From: Lentisphaerota bacterium
Lineage (GTDB): Bacteria; Verrucomicrobiota; Lentisphaeria; Victivallales; Victivallaceae
DNA length: 64,000 nucleotides
Direction of reading: 5' to 3'
Assembly: GCA_015061605.1 (NCBI GenBank)
Contig: SUWH01000009.1
Span: forward strand, 1 to 64,000
Shown: positions 26,877 to 37,577 of the stretch, in pieces
Position numbering within the stretch: position 1 is the stretch's first letter
Layout of the letters: every line of letters begins with the position of its first letter
Notes under the pieces: model-generated
The model's database searches: none
The model's input: only the letters and a program-made list of their open reading frames with translations
What the model was told of the DNA's origin: nothing
Made by a program: the position numbers and the translations under genes

Positions 26877-29681
26877 TCAGGGGCGGTATTCGTACATATT
26901 TTCAAGTATGTGGATACCGCCGCGGGGCTGTGCCATAAGGAAAAGTTTGCCTTTACCCATCGGGCGGAACAGCACCGCCGGAGCTTCGGTATCTTTATTC
27001 ATTTGAGTCATCAGGATACGCCAGCTTTGAGGAACAGCAGGAACAAAGGTCAATGTTCCGCAACGCTTGTAGGTTTTCTCAAGGTTGTGTTTTGCCGAGT
27101 TGAATTTTGGATCGATTTTTTCCGGTTTTAAAATACGGCTGAAATTGTTGACCGCTTTGACTGCAAAAGTTTTGTCGCCGAGGCCCCTGCCGAGCATAGC
27201 CGGATAGCAGTGAATGACCAGCGTTGCACCGTTTTCAATTGCCGGGGTGATCCGGTTTTTCCAGAAATTCCGGTGAAAATTGGTTTTGTAAGGATTGACA
27301 TAGATAAGGTCAACTCCGGAAAAATCGACTTTATCACAATTATCTTCGCCGATAACAGTTACAAAACTCCAATTGTTGTCAAAGAAAAACTTTCGGTACT
27401 GATTGAACCAGTTGGCACTGGCATTGCCTGCGATCCAGACCAGCATTTTAGCCTTTTTTACCTCTTTGCGGAAAAACATCATGCCGCCGCTGGCAAGATC
27501 CTGATGGGCCACTTTGGGAAATCCGACCGCTTCCGGTTTGCTGTTGCGGATGATCACAAACTGCCACGAAGTTTGCGGAGTTACTTCGCCGAAAACAGAG
27601 AACGGCAGAGTAACGGTGGCGGTCCAGCGGTCTTTTGCCAATTTTACATCGCTTTGCCATTCCGGGTTCCATGAAGCATCGTTTGCCATGGCATCATAGC
27701 GGTTGTTTCCGGCAGTGACGACCAGATGACGGTCTGCGTTTCCATCGCCGGTATCGACCATGATCTCAATGGAATCATCTTTCCACACATCGCCGTCGTG
27801 TTTCGTGGAAGATTTGCGCAGAGCGGACATATCCGGTTCCATGCACACCGCCTGAATATGGACACCTTTATCATCCCAGTAAACTTTGACTGAAGTATTT
27901 TTTGCCTGCGCTCCGGCTTTTTTAGTTTGAAGCGGAAGCAAAAGCGCATTTTTAAATCCTTTCGCTTCCGGCTGATAGGGCGGGATCACCGTCGGAGAGA
28001 TACCGGAGATTTTAAAATACTCTTCCCAGACTTGAAAGAGGGTGCTTTCCTGTTTGATTTCGGCAAGATATTCTTTGTTTCCTGCGGCAGCTTTAATCGC
28101 CTGATTGAGATAATTGCGGCAATCTTTGACCCGCTTGGCGTTAAGGATATATTGGGCAGAACCGACCGGACTGCGGTAGAAGTAGTTGGGATGCGCTTTC
28201 TGATTCTGCCACGCATGGGCAAGTTCACTGAAATATTTGAACATAAAGGGGGCAGCCTTGCTTCCGTACACTTTGCCGCACCACTCTTTGACCAGCGCAT
28301 CGACATCGGCATCCGGATTCCAGCAGAGCTGCGCCCACATCCAGTTGGCAAGGCGGTGGATCTGCGGAGCAAGCTCGTGGCGTTTCAATTTTTTACTTTT
28401 GTTACCGTAGAAAACGGTCATTTCAGTTTTTACCCGCACCGCTTTCAGATCGCGGTAGGTGCGCATGGCATCGGCAGTCGAATACCAGTTGGCAAAGAAG
28501 GCAGTCGGTTTGAATACATCAAATTCATAACCGTAAATACCGATGGGGGCTTTTTCTTTCCACTTTCTGATCTCCGCCATGCTCTTGGCATTGACCGGAC
28601 ATTTGGGATCAGAAAGTTTGTGGGCATAGCAGCGGTTGTAGTGGCAGTATTCAAGATACTCGATCCCGGGAACTTTCCGTTTCGGAGGGGTGCGGAACTC
28701 CTGATAGCCGAGACCGGCGATCTTCAAATCCGGAAACTCTTTTTTCAATGCCGGAATAAGGGTGTCACAGTAGTAATCATACCAGAAATCGGTTCGGCCG
28801 TTTTTTGCTTGTGCGGTACATTTTTCACATTCACAGCGGATAGTGATATCAGCAGGGAAAAGGTTGAGTATCTCAAGATTGTTTTTCCGGACGATCGCGG
28901 AAACATGTTCCAATACATGTTTGGTAAATTCCGGATTGCTCCAGCATCCGGCAAGACCGGCAATGTTCCGGCGTCCGCCGATCAGTGAAAAGAGTTCCGG
29001 AGCGGTTGCGAACATTTTTTTAGGATTATGGACCCGCACCTGATGGCCGCCGCCGATGCGGTAAAGACCGGCTTTGTCCCGGAACGCCGGAGTGCGGGAG
29101 TCTCCATTCAAAAAGTTGCGTGCCATCCAGATTTCAGTAGGTGCATGACGGTGCCAGTGGACGGGAGACATGGCACGGATCTTGAATGCCGGAGTATAGT
29201 TGTAAGCAAGTTTTGCCGGGATGGAATAAGTTTTGCGCTTTACGATGAATTCGCCGTCGTCTCCGGGCCACAGCCAGCGGACACCCAACTGATTCTGCAG
29301 AAATGAATATACTGAATAAAGTACCGCGCGCGGTGTGTTTCCCGCCAGATAAAGATCGTTATCAACGGCATAAACCGCAACGGTTTCGATTTCTTTGGCG
29401 GCAGGGAGTTTAAGCAGCTTTGCCATTTTTGCCACTGCCGGAGATGTTTCCGGAGTGCCGAGATAGATGTTGAATTCTTTTGCCGCCGATTTCTGCACGG
29501 TGAAATCGGCTCCGGAAATCTTTTTCAATGTTGCTGCAAGTTCGCTTGCCGCATATTTCATTGTGCCGGGATTATCCGGCAGAACGATGCGCCATTGGGT
29601 TTTACCGTTTTCAAACAGCGGGCCTGCCGTTGTGCTTAATATAAAAAGCGCACTCCAGAAAAAAGAAAACAATTTTTTCAT
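26877..29681 (-). CDS. DUF4838-containing secreted protein (glycoside-hydrolase-like) with CBM9-like C-terminal module
   Basis: Signal peptide; IVLPDNPGTMKYAASELAATLKKISG N-terminal domain, GVRWLWPGDDGEF; ...VKVYWDDKGVHIQAVCMEPD... CBM9-like. Confidence 0.85.
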   Translation of the reverse strand: MKKLFSFFWSALFILSTTAGPLFENGKTQWRIVLPDNPGTMKYAASELAATLKKISGADFTVQKSAAKEFNIYLGTPETSPAVAKMAKLLKLPAAKEIETVAVYAVDNDLYLAGNTPRAVLYSVYSFLQNQLGVRWLWPGDDGEFIVKRKTYSIPAKLAYNYTPAFKIRAMSPVHWHRHAPTEIWMARNFLNGDSRTPAFRDKAGLYRIGGGHQVRVHNPKKMFATAPELFSLIGGRRNIAGLAGCWSNPEFTKHVLEHVSAIVRKNNLEILNLFPADITIRCECEKCTAQAKNGRTDFWYDYYCDTLIPALKKEFPDLKIAGLGYQEFRTPPKRKVPGIEYLEYCHYNRCYAHKLSDPKCPVNAKSMAEIRKWKEKAPIGIYGYEFDVFKPTAFFANWYSTADAMRTYRDLKAVRVKTEMTVFYGNKSKKLKRHELAPQIHRLANWMWAQLCWNPDADVDALVKEWCGKVYGSKAAPFMFKYFSELAHAWQNQKAHPNYFYRSPVGSAQYILNAKRVKDCRNYLNQAIKAAAGNKEYLAEIKQESTLFQVWEEYFKISGISPTVIPPYQPEAKGFKNALLLPLQTKKAGAQAKNTSVKVYWDDKGVHIQAVCMEPDMSALRKSSTKHDGDVWKDDSIEIMVDTGDGNADRHLVVTAGNNRYDAMANDASWNPEWQSDVKLAKDRWTATVTLPFSVFGEVTPQTSWQFVIIRNSKPEAVGFPKVAHQDLASGGMMFFRKEVKKAKMLVWIAGNASANWFNQYRKFFFDNNWSFVTVIGEDNCDKVDFSGVDLIYVNPYKTNFHRNFWKNRITPAIENGATLVIHCYPAMLGRGLGDKTFAVKAVNNFSRILKPEKIDPKFNSAKHNLEKTYKRCGTLTFVPAVPQSWRILMTQMNKDTEAPAVLFRPMGKGKLFLMAQPRGGIHILENMYEYRP

Positions 29682-29824
29682 TCCGAAAACTCCATGTCAA
29701 GTTGTTGAATTGTATGACTTACTGATAGTATACTGCAAAAAAACAGGATTTTCAATATCTGAAACGGTCAATTAAATACCATTTTTTAACAATGTCAACT
29801 TTCCCCGGCAACTGCAATAAAAAT

Positions 29825-29858
29825 GGGCTGCTGCAAAACTTGTGTTATGCAGCAGCCC
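29825..29858 (-). terminator. Rho-independent terminator downstream of FAD oxidoreductase
   Basis: GGGCTGCTGCA/TGCAGCAGCCC 11-bp stem followed by T-rich tract on the minus strand. Confidence 0.85.
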
Positions 29859-29891
29859 CGGAGGCTTTATCAAGCGGAATGCAGGAAAAAA

Positions 29892-31322
29892 TCAGATTTC
29901 GCCCCGATCCACTTTGAGTTGATGCTGAAGTTTTTTGACATCGATTTTACGGGGAACCGTATTTTCTTTCAAGGATTGTGCCGCGGCAGTACCGGCAGCT
30001 TGTCCCATATTCACGCAGCAGAGGATAAGCCGGGAGGCCGCCTGTGCCATGAATTCAGAGGAAAGACAACGGCCCGCCACCAGCAGATTGTCGATTTTTA
30101 CCGGAACCAGTGAACGGTAGGGGATGTCTGCGGAATCTTTCAAAAACACCCGGTCAGCTCCTGTTCTGCCCCAGCCGTCGGTCATATTTTCATAGCCGCA
30201 CGGCGGTTCCAGCGAACCGGGATTGCCGGTGGAACTGACATAGCAAACCTTGCCGTCGATGATCTCTTTTGCCCATTTGATGTTGCCGACTCCATCGGGA
30301 TTGTGCAGATCGAAGTGATGATTGGTACAGGTGATGGCATCGTCAAATTTCGCTTTACGGGCGAAGTCAAGAGTTTTCAAAACATATTCTCCGAGTACGC
30401 GGCGGCTTTCCCGGACACCGAGCAGATTCGCGGTATCGATCAGATATGAATTTTCAAATCCGGGGACATTTTCTTTGATGAAGCGCGAGAAAAATGCCGC
30501 CTGTTCTCTGCCTTCCAGATACATCCTTGTAAGATCGACATTGGAAAGCGGATCGCAGTTGCGGGAGTGGGAAATGCACAGACAAATTTCATCTTTGCCG
30601 CAATTTTTCGGTCTGCCGGGAACAAAAACTGACCAGTTCAGATGGTTTTCATACATTATCGGCATTCTACCGTCCTCATGAGCCGCTTTGATCAGTTTCA
30701 CCCACCTCGGATCATTGGCTTTGAGATCGGATTCCAGATATTTGTTGTAATCAACGCCGCCCAGACGGAAGTCGATCGAACACGCCTGATGCTTGCCGTC
30801 ACTCTCTCTGCCGGACATGATTTCGCAACCGGCAAAATATGCCACATCCGCATCGCCGGTGCAGTCAATGAAACGTTTGCCCCAAACGACCTGACGGCCG
30901 CTTTTGCTTTCCAGTACCACGCCGCGAATTTGATTGTCAACGACGACCGCATCCACGATCGCAGTATCCAGCAGCAATTCAATGCGGGCCTCTTTGACCA
31001 TGCGGTCAAGCACGAGTTTGTGCAGTTCCGGGTTGGAATTACGCCGGGTGTAGCCGTCCAGAGCTTCCAAACGGGTCACCATTTCCAAACTGATGCCGGT
31101 TGGAATATCCAGAGGTATCGGAACCAGACCTACGGTAGCCAGACCGCCGAGCGCCGTTTCCCTTTCGATAAGCAAAACTTTTGCGCCGCCGCGGGATGCT
31201 GCGATCGCGGCACCGAAACCAGCCATACCGCCGCCGCAAACGATAACATCATATTCGCCGATATTTTTCAATTCGCGCGGACTTTCGATAAGATTGCCGT
31301 TTTCAAGAATTTTGAATTCCAT
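29892..31322 (-). CDS. FAD-dependent oxidoreductase (FAD_oxidored family)
   Basis: YDVIVCGGGMAGFGAAIAASRGGAKVLLIERETALGGLAT, LLVAGRCLSSE. Confidence 0.9.
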   Translation of the reverse strand: MEFKILENGNLIESPRELKNIGEYDVIVCGGGMAGFGAAIAASRGGAKVLLIERETALGGLATVGLVPIPLDIPTGISLEMVTRLEALDGYTRRNSNPELHKLVLDRMVKEARIELLLDTAIVDAVVVDNQIRGVVLESKSGRQVVWGKRFIDCTGDADVAYFAGCEIMSGRESDGKHQACSIDFRLGGVDYNKYLESDLKANDPRWVKLIKAAHEDGRMPIMYENHLNWSVFVPGRPKNCGKDEICLCISHSRNCDPLSNVDLTRMYLEGREQAAFFSRFIKENVPGFENSYLIDTANLLGVRESRRVLGEYVLKTLDFARKAKFDDAITCTNHHFDLHNPDGVGNIKWAKEIIDGKVCYVSSTGNPGSLEPPCGYENMTDGWGRTGADRVFLKDSADIPYRSLVPVKIDNLLVAGRCLSSEFMAQAASRLILCCVNMGQAAGTAAAQSLKENTVPRKIDVKKLQHQLKVDRGEI

Positions 31323-31340
31323 TTTTTTATCCTCTTTTGG

Positions 31341-31532
31341 TTAAATTTCAATATTTTTCATAATAATAGCGCTTGAAGCACAATTATCTTCGCAGATGCC
31401 GCAGCCGACACACTTTTGCGGATCGATATGGGCGCCGGAATGATCAAACGTGATCGCTTCGACTTTGCATAAATAACGGCAGGTATCGCAACCGGTACAG
31501 CCGCGTACCACAGCAACTTTTTTCATAGGCAT
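31341..31532 (-). CDS. 4Fe-4S dicluster ferredoxin
   Basis: CTGCDTCRYLCKVEAI and CVGCGICEDNCASSAI. Confidence 0.9.
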   Translation of the reverse strand: MPMKKVAVVRGCTGCDTCRYLCKVEAITFDHSGAHIDPQKCVGCGICEDNCASSAIIMKNIEI

Positions 31533-31660
31533 CCTCCATTTTGGTGATCTTGCGACACATTTTTCGTGTCACAAAATTAATATATCGCCAAAAAATTTTC
31601 AAACCATGACTTGTATTGCCAAAAATTTGATGTATATTGTCGAAAACAGGATATTTTATC

Positions 31661-32440
31661 ATGAATACATACTCTTTAGAACCGGAATTGCACGCATTCG
31701 AAGAGCTGCTCGGATGCAAGCTCTGTCTGCACATCTACAGTGATTCATTTTTTTGCGGCGGGAAAATTCTGATCGACCGGAGACGATCGTCGCACCGGAA
31801 AACTCATCCGGAACGCTGCGGCAGAGAACAGCGTTCATATTGCATACGCCATTGCAAAGCTGACTTGGAACGTCGTATGGCTGCCAGTCCGGAAAAAGAT
31901 ATTTTTGCGGTTCATTGCCGCCGCGGATGTTTTGAACTCGTCACCCCGGTTTATCGCAACGGAAGACGTGTGCTGACTGTGTTTGCCGGATTGCTTGATC
32001 CCCGGGAAAAATCCCATGTTCGCAGCATTGCCAAACTGCTGCCGGTCTTTGCCGCCGGATTGGAAGCAAAGGCCCATGAAAAAGCATTGATCAACAGAAA
32101 CAACACGGAAAGCTGTCAGGAAAAGGTTATGGAATTCATTGAAAACCACTATTTTGAAGATATATCTACTGCTGACGCGGCGAAAGCTGTTTCGCTTTCA
32201 GTATCCAGACTTTGCCATATATTGAAAGAAAATTCGCTTGGAACATTTTCCCAACTTCTCACCGCGGAACGCATCTATCATGCCAAGCAGTTTCTTGCCT
32301 ATTCCGACTCCGAATTGCGGCTCAATGAAATTGCCGCGTTGTGCGGTTTCGGCAAATATGAACACTTTTCCCGGACTTTTAAAAGAGAAACCGGTGTTTC
32401 TCCTGCTGTCTGGAGGAAAAAACACCGGTTGCCGGTTTGA
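31661..32440 (+). CDS. AraC-family transcriptional regulator with Cys-rich N-terminal sensory domain
   Basis: C-terminal HTH: LRLNEIAALCGFGKYEHFSRTFKRETGVSPAVWRKKH. Confidence 0.9.
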   Translation: MNTYSLEPELHAFEELLGCKLCLHIYSDSFFCGGKILIDRRRSSHRKTHPERCGREQRSYCIRHCKADLERRMAASPEKDIFAVHCRRGCFELVTPVYRNGRRVLTVFAGLLDPREKSHVRSIAKLLPVFAAGLEAKAHEKALINRNNTESCQEKVMEFIENHYFEDISTADAAKAVSLSVSRLCHILKENSLGTFSQLLTAERIYHAKQFLAYSDSELRLNEIAALCGFGKYEHFSRTFKRETGVSPAVWRKKHRLPV

Positions 32441-32463
32441 GCAAAGCTCTTTTTTACGATTTA

Positions 32464-33030
32464 TCAGAGCATTTCGTTTAAGAAATATTCTGCGATACGG
32501 CAATCGCTTCCAAGTTCGGGGTGGAAGGTCATTGCCAGCTGATTTCCCTCTCTTACCGCAGTGATTCTGCCATCGTGCTCGGCGAGGACTTCCACTCCGG
32601 GAACGCAGAATTCGATCTGCGGCGCCCGGATGAAACTCATCGGTACACCGGAAATCCCGGCAAAGTTTCCAACTGTATGGAAACTGCTCAACTGCCTGCC
32701 GTAAGCGTTGCGTCTTACAGAAATACCCATCGTGCCGAGGTGGACTGTCGGATCGTCAAGAAGCTGTTGGGCAAGCAGGATAGTTCCGGCACAGGTCGCC
32801 ATGACCGGCAGACCGGATTTGATTTTTTCGCGGACAGTGTCAAACATATCCAGTTCCCGGAGCAGTTTCCCCTGAACGGTGCTCTCTCCTCCGGGCAGAA
32901 CCAAAGCATCAAAATCCAGCGCGAGATCACTTTTCTGCCGCAGTTGAAGCGTCGCAACACCCAATCGGTGGAATATCGCTTCATGCTCCGCGAAATCACC
33001 CTGTAATGCAAGAACAGCAATTTGCATCAA
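32464..33030 (-). CDS. pdxT: Pyridoxal 5'-phosphate synthase glutaminase subunit PdxT
   Basis: [52 protein letters not shown]. Confidence 0.96.
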   Translation of the reverse strand: MMQIAVLALQGDFAEHEAIFHRLGVATLQLRQKSDLALDFDALVLPGGESTVQGKLLRELDMFDTVREKIKSGLPVMATCAGTILLAQQLLDDPTVHLGTMGISVRRNAYGRQLSSFHTVGNFAGISGVPMSFIRAPQIEFCVPGVEVLAEHDGRITAVREGNQLAMTFHPELGSDCRIAEYFLNEML

Positions 33031-33902
33031 ATACCCCGTTCTTCCATGATGATTTTGATTTCAGCCGGGTTGATACCGACCATTGCTTCACCGAGTCCGC
33101 AGGAGAGTTCAGCGAGCATTCCGTAATCCTGATAGTTGGTCACAGCTTTGACGATCGCTGCGGCACGTTTCGCCGGATCGCCGGATTTGAAGATCCCTGA
33201 ACCGACAAAGACGCCTTCGGCGCCGAGCAGCATCATCAACGCCGCATCCGCAGGAGTGGCAACGCCGCCGGCAGCGAAGTTCACCACCGGAAGTTTACCG
33301 TTTTTATGGACATACATCAGAAGATCGAAGGGAACCTGGAGCTGTTTGGCAGCTTCATAAAGTTCATCTTCCGCCATATTCGCCACGCGGCGCATCTCCT
33401 GATTCATCTTGCGCATATGGCGGACAGCCTGCACGACATCACCGGTTCCGGGTTCACCTTTGGTGCGGATCATCGCCGCACCTTCATTGATCCGGCGCAG
33501 AGCTTCACCGAGGTCGCGGGCACCGCAGACAAAGGGGACTTTGAATGCCCGTTTGTCAACGTGATAAATGTCATCGGCAGGGCTTAAAACTTCACTTTCG
33601 TCGATATAGTCGATTTCGATAGCTTCGAGAATGCGGGCTTCGGCGATGTGACCGATACGGCACTTTGCCATGACCGGGATGGAAACGGCATCCTGAATTC
33701 CTTTGATCATGCCGGGGTCACTCATGCGGGAAACGCCTCCGGCAGCACGGATATCGGCGGGGATGCGTTCCAGAGCCATGACGGCACAGGCGCCGGCATC
33801 TTCGGCGATTTTTGCCTGTTCAGGTGTGGTCACATCCATGATGACTCCACCTTTGAGCATCTGGGCGAGGTTGCAGTTCAATTCATACTGTTCGTTATTC
33901 AT
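33027..33902 (-). CDS. pdxS: Pyridoxal 5'-phosphate synthase lyase subunit PdxS
   Basis: [52 protein letters not shown]. Confidence 0.98.
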   Translation of the reverse strand: MNNEQYELNCNLAQMLKGGVIMDVTTPEQAKIAEDAGACAVMALERIPADIRAAGGVSRMSDPGMIKGIQDAVSIPVMAKCRIGHIAEARILEAIEIDYIDESEVLSPADDIYHVDKRAFKVPFVCGARDLGEALRRINEGAAMIRTKGEPGTGDVVQAVRHMRKMNQEMRRVANMAEDELYEAAKQLQVPFDLLMYVHKNGKLPVVNFAAGGVATPADAALMMLLGAEGVFVGSGIFKSGDPAKRAAAIVKAVTNYQDYGMLAELSCGLGEAMVGINPAEIKIIMEERGI

Positions 33903-33981
33903 GATTTTCTCCTTTTTTTTTGCGCTTGAACTTGATTTTAATATAACACCGGTGTATATTCAGTACAAATGATAAAATTGT

Positions 33982-35400
33982 ATGGATTACAATAAAATGC
34001 CGACAAATTCTTTTGAACATTTTTATTTGAGCTGGATGCCGGAAAAAGTGAAAATAAAACGCCCCTGCTATCTGACTCTCGCCAACGCACTGGAAGCGGA
34101 TATCGTTTCCGGGAAGCTTGCTTCAGGAACCAAACTTCCTCCGCAGCGGGAACTTGCGGACTATCTGGATTTGAATTTCACCACCGTTACCCAGGCGTAC
34201 AATCTCTGCCGGGAACGGCGGCTGATTTATGGCGTGACCGGCAAAGGCACATTTGTTTCTCCGCTGCCGGGCAAGAATATCATCCATCACTCCGGAAGTC
34301 AGGAGGGGATAATTGAACTCGGACTGCTGAAAGGTTTTGACCAGATCAAAACTCCGATTATTGAAGCAAGCAAAAAGGTTTTGCAAAAAGGTTACATTGA
34401 GGAGCTTTATTCCTACACCGAAGTTGCCGGACATCTGCATCAGAGAGTAGCCGGAGCTCACTGGATGAAGCAGATGGATGTCCATACAGACAGTGAACAC
34501 ACGGCAATCTTTTCCGGTGCGCAGAATATCATCAGTGCCACACTGCTTTCACTCTTTAAGATCGGAGATAAGATCGCAGTCGATGAATATACTTACTCCA
34601 ACTTGCTTGGTATGGCGCGCCTTTCGCATATCCGGCTGATCCCGGTCAGAGGCGATGCCGACGGTATGGATGCCGGTGAATTGGAAATTCTGTGCCGTAA
34701 AGAGGATATCAACGGTATCTTTCTGATGCCGAACTGCGCCAATCCCACCACCTGCACCATTCCGGAAAAACGCAAGGATGAACTTGCTCAAGTCATTGCC
34801 CGGTATAAACTTATTCTGATCGAAGACGACAACACCGGTATCCCGCTGTTTTCCGGCAAGGCGTATCATTCAATGTTTTCGCGGCTGCCGGAACAGACGA
34901 TTTACATATGCAATTCCACTATGGCACTGTGCAATGGCTTGCGGGTGGCGTTTGCGGCTTTTCCGGAGGCGTTCAGAGTCCAGCTTTTGAATGCACTCTT
35001 TCACTTGAGTATCAAAACCTCCTCATTGGATGCCGAGATCATGACTGAGCTGATCCTCGACGGAAAAGCGGCAAAAATCCTGGAGCAGAAAGCGGAACTG
35101 GCAGCTGAACGCAACCGGATTTTTGACCGTTATTTCCCGGAGGCGGTCAAGCCCGGTTCGCCTGCAGCCTTTTTCCGCTGGCTGCCGATACCCAAAATGG
35201 CTATGGATGAAATGGATATTGAAAGATTACTTTTGCAGGAAAATGTGAGCGTTTATTGTTCCTACCGCTTCACCGTAAATCACAATCCGCAGAGTTTCAT
35301 GCGGATCGCAATATCTTCTCCAAACACCACAGCGGAATTGGAAAAGGGCTGTACCATAATCCGGGATTTTCTGAAAAAGCACCAAATCAGCGGGAATTGA
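33982..35400 (+). CDS. MocR-type (GntR-HTH + aminotransferase fold) regulator, probable PdxR
   Basis: GntR HTH ASGTKLPPQRELADYLDLNFTTVTQAYNLCRERRLIYGVTGKGTFV; PLP-aminotransferase-like body; divergent from pdxST. Confidence 0.88.
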   Translation: MDYNKMPTNSFEHFYLSWMPEKVKIKRPCYLTLANALEADIVSGKLASGTKLPPQRELADYLDLNFTTVTQAYNLCRERRLIYGVTGKGTFVSPLPGKNIIHHSGSQEGIIELGLLKGFDQIKTPIIEASKKVLQKGYIEELYSYTEVAGHLHQRVAGAHWMKQMDVHTDSEHTAIFSGAQNIISATLLSLFKIGDKIAVDEYTYSNLLGMARLSHIRLIPVRGDADGMDAGELEILCRKEDINGIFLMPNCANPTTCTIPEKRKDELAQVIARYKLILIEDDNTGIPLFSGKAYHSMFSRLPEQTIYICNSTMALCNGLRVAFAAFPEAFRVQLLNALFHLSIKTSSLDAEIMTELILDGKAAKILEQKAELAAERNRIFDRYFPEAVKPGSPAAFFRWLPIPKMAMDEMDIERLLLQENVSVYCSYRFTVNHNPQSFMRIAISSPNTTAELEKGCTIIRDFLKKHQISGN

Positions 35401-36685
35401 CCTCTTTTTTCAATCGGGCACTCAATCGGACGGAGCAGAAATCCGGACCGCACATGGTGCAGTATTCTGAACCGTGCTGATTTGGAGCGGAACTTTCATC
35501 CAGCGCCTGTTGACGCAACTCCTTTGCCCATGCCGGATCGAGAGCCGTTTCAAACTGTTTCTCCCAGTCAAACTTTGCCCGGGCATCGGAAATTGCATCA
35601 TCCCGGTCACGGCAGCCGGGTTTTTTCAGTGCCACGTCAGCTGCGTGAGCGGCAATTTTGAATGCGATCACTCCCCGGCGCACATCATCGGCATTTGGTA
35701 AGCCGAGATGTTCTTTAGGGGTGACATAGCAGAGCATCGCCGCTCCGTGGTATGCGCCCATCATTCCGCCCATGGCGGCAACGAAGTGGTCGTATCCCGG
35801 AGCGCAGTCAACGACTACCGGGCCGAGAATGTAGAATGGTGCATCTCCGCAAACCGTTTGTTCGCGTTCCATATTCATTTGTATCTGATCCAATGGGACG
35901 TGTCCGGGGCCTTCGACCATCGACTGGACTTTGGCTTGCCGGCAGCGGAAAACCAGTTCGCCTAAAGTGTCAAGTTCAGCGAATTGCGCCTCATCAGAAG
36001 CATCAGCGAGGCATCCGGGGCGCAGACCATCGCCCAGAGAAAGGGTGACATCATATTTATGACAGATTTCAAGGATTTCGTCAAAGGCTTCATAAAAGGG
36101 ATTTTCCTGTCCGGTTTCCTGCATCCATGCGGCGAGCAAAGCTCCGCCCCGGCTGACGATGCCGAGTTTCCGTTTCAAAGCCAGCGGCACATATTTTTTG
36201 AGCAGTCCGGCATGGATGGTCATATAATCCACGCCCTGTTCTGCCTGTTCTCTTATGACAGTCAGGATCTTTTCCTTTGCAAAGTCGCAACTTCCATAGC
36301 GGGCGACGATCTCATAGATTGGAACAGTTCCCAGCGGAGCCGTACACTCTGCCAGAATCGCCTGCCGTATCGAAGTTATTTCACCGCCGGTGCTCAAATC
36401 CATGACCGTATCTGCGCCGTAGTGCAAGGCGATGTTGAGTTTGCTTTTTTCTGCTCCCGGACAACTTGAAAGAGTGGAATTTCCGATATTGGCATTGATT
36501 TTAGTGCGTAAGATCCTGCCGATTCCGCAAGGAACGATATTTTTATGATTGATGTTGCATGGGATGACGATTTTACCTTCAGCTACACCTTTGAGGATAA
36601 GTTCTTCCGGCAGCTGTTCGACTTCAGCGACGTGTTTGATTTGCGGAGTGGCGATATTCATTCCGGCATAGTCCATTTGGGTCAT
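35387..36685 (-). CDS. thiC: Phosphomethylpyrimidine synthase
   Basis: CGIGRILRTKINANIGNS, GPGHVPLDQIQMNMEREQ, YCTMCGPDFCSVR; TPP riboswitch upstream. Confidence 0.97.
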   Translation of the reverse strand: MTQMDYAGMNIATPQIKHVAEVEQLPEELILKGVAEGKIVIPCNINHKNIVPCGIGRILRTKINANIGNSTLSSCPGAEKSKLNIALHYGADTVMDLSTGGEITSIRQAILAECTAPLGTVPIYEIVARYGSCDFAKEKILTVIREQAEQGVDYMTIHAGLLKKYVPLALKRKLGIVSRGGALLAAWMQETGQENPFYEAFDEILEICHKYDVTLSLGDGLRPGCLADASDEAQFAELDTLGELVFRCRQAKVQSMVEGPGHVPLDQIQMNMEREQTVCGDAPFYILGPVVVDCAPGYDHFVAAMGGMMGAYHGAAMLCYVTPKEHLGLPNADDVRRGVIAFKIAAHAADVALKKPGCRDRDDAISDARAKFDWEKQFETALDPAWAKELRQQALDESSAPNQHGSEYCTMCGPDFCSVRLSARLKKEVNSR

Positions 36686-36784
36686 AAGATACCTTTCCGG
36701 AGCAGTTGCTGCTCCCGTGATGGGAATGCCGGTGCGGAATGCACCATGAAAGTGTAACAAAAATATTTTTCATTTTCTTTTTTC

Positions 36785-36860
36785 CTACGCCGGAATTACC
36801 CGTTTCAGGTTCAAAGGGTTTGATCTCAGCCGTTGTCACCGTGACAACAGCACCCCTGTG
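36785..36860 (-). ncRNA. TPP riboswitch (THI element)
   Basis: Reverse strand: CACAGGGGTGCTGTTGTCACGGTGACAACGGCTGAGATCAAACCCTTTGAACCTGAAACGGGTAATTCCGGCG, canonical THI box, upstream of thiC. Confidence 0.96.
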
Positions 36861-36984
36861 TTACAATGCATGTAATATACATCGTTGATCCGATAAAGTC
36901 AAGGGCGGTGATGTTGAGAAAAAGATGATTCATCAAAAGCGGAATATATTTTTATAAAAAAACAGAAAAAATTTTTATTTCTTA

Positions 36985-37013
36985 TTGACTTTTGCGGATT
37001 TACGTTGTATAGT
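36985..37013 (+). promoter_or_regulatory. sigma70-like promoter (TTGACT-N17-TATAGT) for RRM protein, about 140 nt upstream of the start codon
   Basis: direct reading. Confidence 0.65.
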
Positions 37014-37154
37014 TTATCAAAAGTCAAAGCAATGGGGTGGTTTTGAGCAGTGTCTGCTTTCAGCCTTTTTGTCGTCACGCCCCGGCGCTTCGGCCTCCAA
37101 CAAGCGAACCGTTGAGGAATCGGATTTGCACAAAAGAAAGGATAGAAGAAGGTA

Positions 37155-37409
37155 ATGAATATCTATGTAGGCAACTTGCCGTTCAGTACCACCCAGGACG
37201 AATTGCGCAGCGTTTTTGCGGCATTCGGAGAAGTCACTGCTGCGCGCATCGTCAATGACCGTGAAACCGGTCGTCCCAAAGGATTTGGCTTTGTCGATAT
37301 GCCCAACGCTGAAGAAGCCAAAAACGCCATTGAAGCTCTTAACGGCAACGACATCGGCGGCCGCAAGGCGGTCGTCAATGAAGCCCGTCCCCGGGAGCCG
37401 CGGAAGTAA
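37155..37409 (+). CDS. RRM-type RNA-binding protein
   Basis: RNP2 IYVGNLP, RNP1 KGFGFVDM. Confidence 0.96.
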   Translation: MNIYVGNLPFSTTQDELRSVFAAFGEVTAARIVNDRETGRPKGFGFVDMPNAEEAKNAIEALNGNDIGGRKAVVNEARPREPRK

Positions 37410-37433
37410 GTTCCGTTTCAGCTGAAATAGAAA

Positions 37434-37467
37434 AACATGGTTTGCTTTTCAGGCAGACCATGTTTTT
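37434..37467 (+). terminator. Rho-independent terminator after RRM gene
   Basis: ACATGGT...ACCATGT stem followed by T-tract. Confidence 0.8.
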
Positions 37468-37577
37468 TTATTTGCCAATTCTCTGCCGTAACTTCCGGCA
37501 ATGGGACACCGATTCAGAAAAAATGTCCGTATCTGTCCGTATAACTCCGTTCTCTCTCTGTTGAAAGCGGTTGTATT

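Noticed and set aside
27927-28988. 353-aa plus-strand ORF opposite the DUF4838 gene
   Set aside because: Antisense shadow ORF, no domain signature
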